From CAVTND01 sp963735955 (GTDB taxonomy: Bacteria > Pseudomonadota > Gammaproteobacteria > Burkholderiales > Burkholderiaceae_F): DNA of 64,000 nt. The stretch covers positions 268,801 to 332,800 of the forward strand of contig CAVTND010000003.1 of NCBI GenBank assembly GCA_963735955.1, given 5' to 3'. Below are positions 63,836 through 64,000 of this stretch, piece by piece (positions within the stretch are counted from its first letter, which is position 1; the number at the start of each line of letters is the position of its first letter). The notes under the pieces were generated by a model. That model had not been told where the DNA came from, did no database searches, and worked only from the letters and a program-made list of their open reading frames with translations. The position numbers were made by a program, and so were the translations under genes.

Positions 63836-64000
63836 TCACATTCTCGCGTCGCGGCCAATGACCCGGATCGTTTCCTGCGCGAGGCGTTGGCCGGTCATGT
63901 ACGTCGGATTGCTCAGATCCCAGTAGTAGTAGGTGTCAGGCGTTGCGCAAACGGCCGGCACTGGCTCCTTGACGTAGCAGGGATCACTCACATTGGTAAG
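63836..64000 (-). CDS. C-terminal end of a possible GDSL/SGNH hydrolase (partial)
   Basis: The last 54 codons run off the window. The segment CATPDTYYYWDLSNPTYMTG then AQETIRVIGRDARM resembles the C-terminal block of GDSL lipases, where a conserved D-x-x-H (commonly WDxxHPT) supplies the Asp and His. Here Asp is present, but the His position reads Asn. Either this is an inactive variant or another family. Nothing else can be said without the upstream part. Confidence 0.35.
   Translation of the reverse strand, partial: LTNVSDPCYVKEPVPAVCATPDTYYYWDLSNPTYMTGQRLAQETIRVIGRDARM

Overview
The window is GC-rich DNA of a free-living Pseudomonadota bacterium, most likely a beta- or gammaproteobacterium. 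The grounds are gltX followed by tRNA-Ala(GGC) and tRNA-Glu(UUC), a YajD-type HNH protein, Lrp/AsnC and Dpp-type transport genes, lipoproteins and many periplasmic c-type cytochromes. The species cannot be told from the sequence alone. More than half of the protein genes, including the essential gltX, are split by one-base frameshifts while both sides remain recognisable. The simplest reading is uncorrected indel errors in the assembly, so coordinates below span the whole gene across frames.

Layout. (1) 0.2-2.0 kb: a hypothetical gene and an OmpA-domain envelope lipoprotein. (2) 2.2-24.2 kb: a large nitrogen-compound catabolic island. It holds an M20 amidohydrolase, a cupin, class V and class III aminotransferases, a three-part opine-oxidase-like enzyme (2Fe-2S, FAD/BFD and FAD subunits), an Lrp regulator, a 2-hydroxyacid dehydrogenase, a GNAT enzyme, two aldehyde dehydrogenases, two type II HAD proteins, a PuuB-like amine oxidase, a complete Dpp/opine-type ABC importer with its two ATPases fused, and a tartrate/malate-type dehydrogenase. 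Together they look like uptake and stepwise oxidation of an N-substituted amino acid, opine or polyamine; the substrate is unknown. A 33-codon copy of the end of the OmpA gene lies just past the island, so the island sits between direct repeats. (3) 24.65-36 kb: a cyclic beta-1,2-glucan synthase (ndvB), a class I fructose-bisphosphate aldolase and a phosphofructokinase with pyrophosphate-type active-site residues. (4) 36-39 kb: small envelope proteins, YajD, a Bax-inhibitor-1 family protein and two tiny membrane proteins. (5) 39-47.6 kb: a tightly packed five-gene operon with four large dihaem cytochromes of the RoxA/MauG-like superfamily and one lipoprotein. (6) 47.8-50.9 kb: a membrane protein, UspA, and a PQQ-type sugar/sorbosone dehydrogenase with its cytochrome c. 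(7) 50.9-58.2 kb: a conflict-like cluster with an unknown helical protein, an MBL-fold hydrolase, a CHAT caspase-like protease, a DUF2235 alpha/beta hydrolase, a Cys-rich secreted peptide and a TIR-transmembrane-coiled-coil-MORN protein. (8) 58.4-60.1 kb: tRNA-Glu, tRNA-Ala and gltX. (9) 60.2-64 kb: a second caspase-fold (C25-like) peptidase with a small coupled partner, a peptidoglycan-binding/GH19-like hydrolase, a Rossmann-like protein of a type I associate with conflict proteins, and the end of a possible GDSL hydrolase.

The best candidate for an undescribed system is the MBL-CHAT-DUF2235 operon with its TIR-MORN neighbour, possibly extending past gltX to the C25-like peptidase. The dihaem cytochrome operon is the second candidate.
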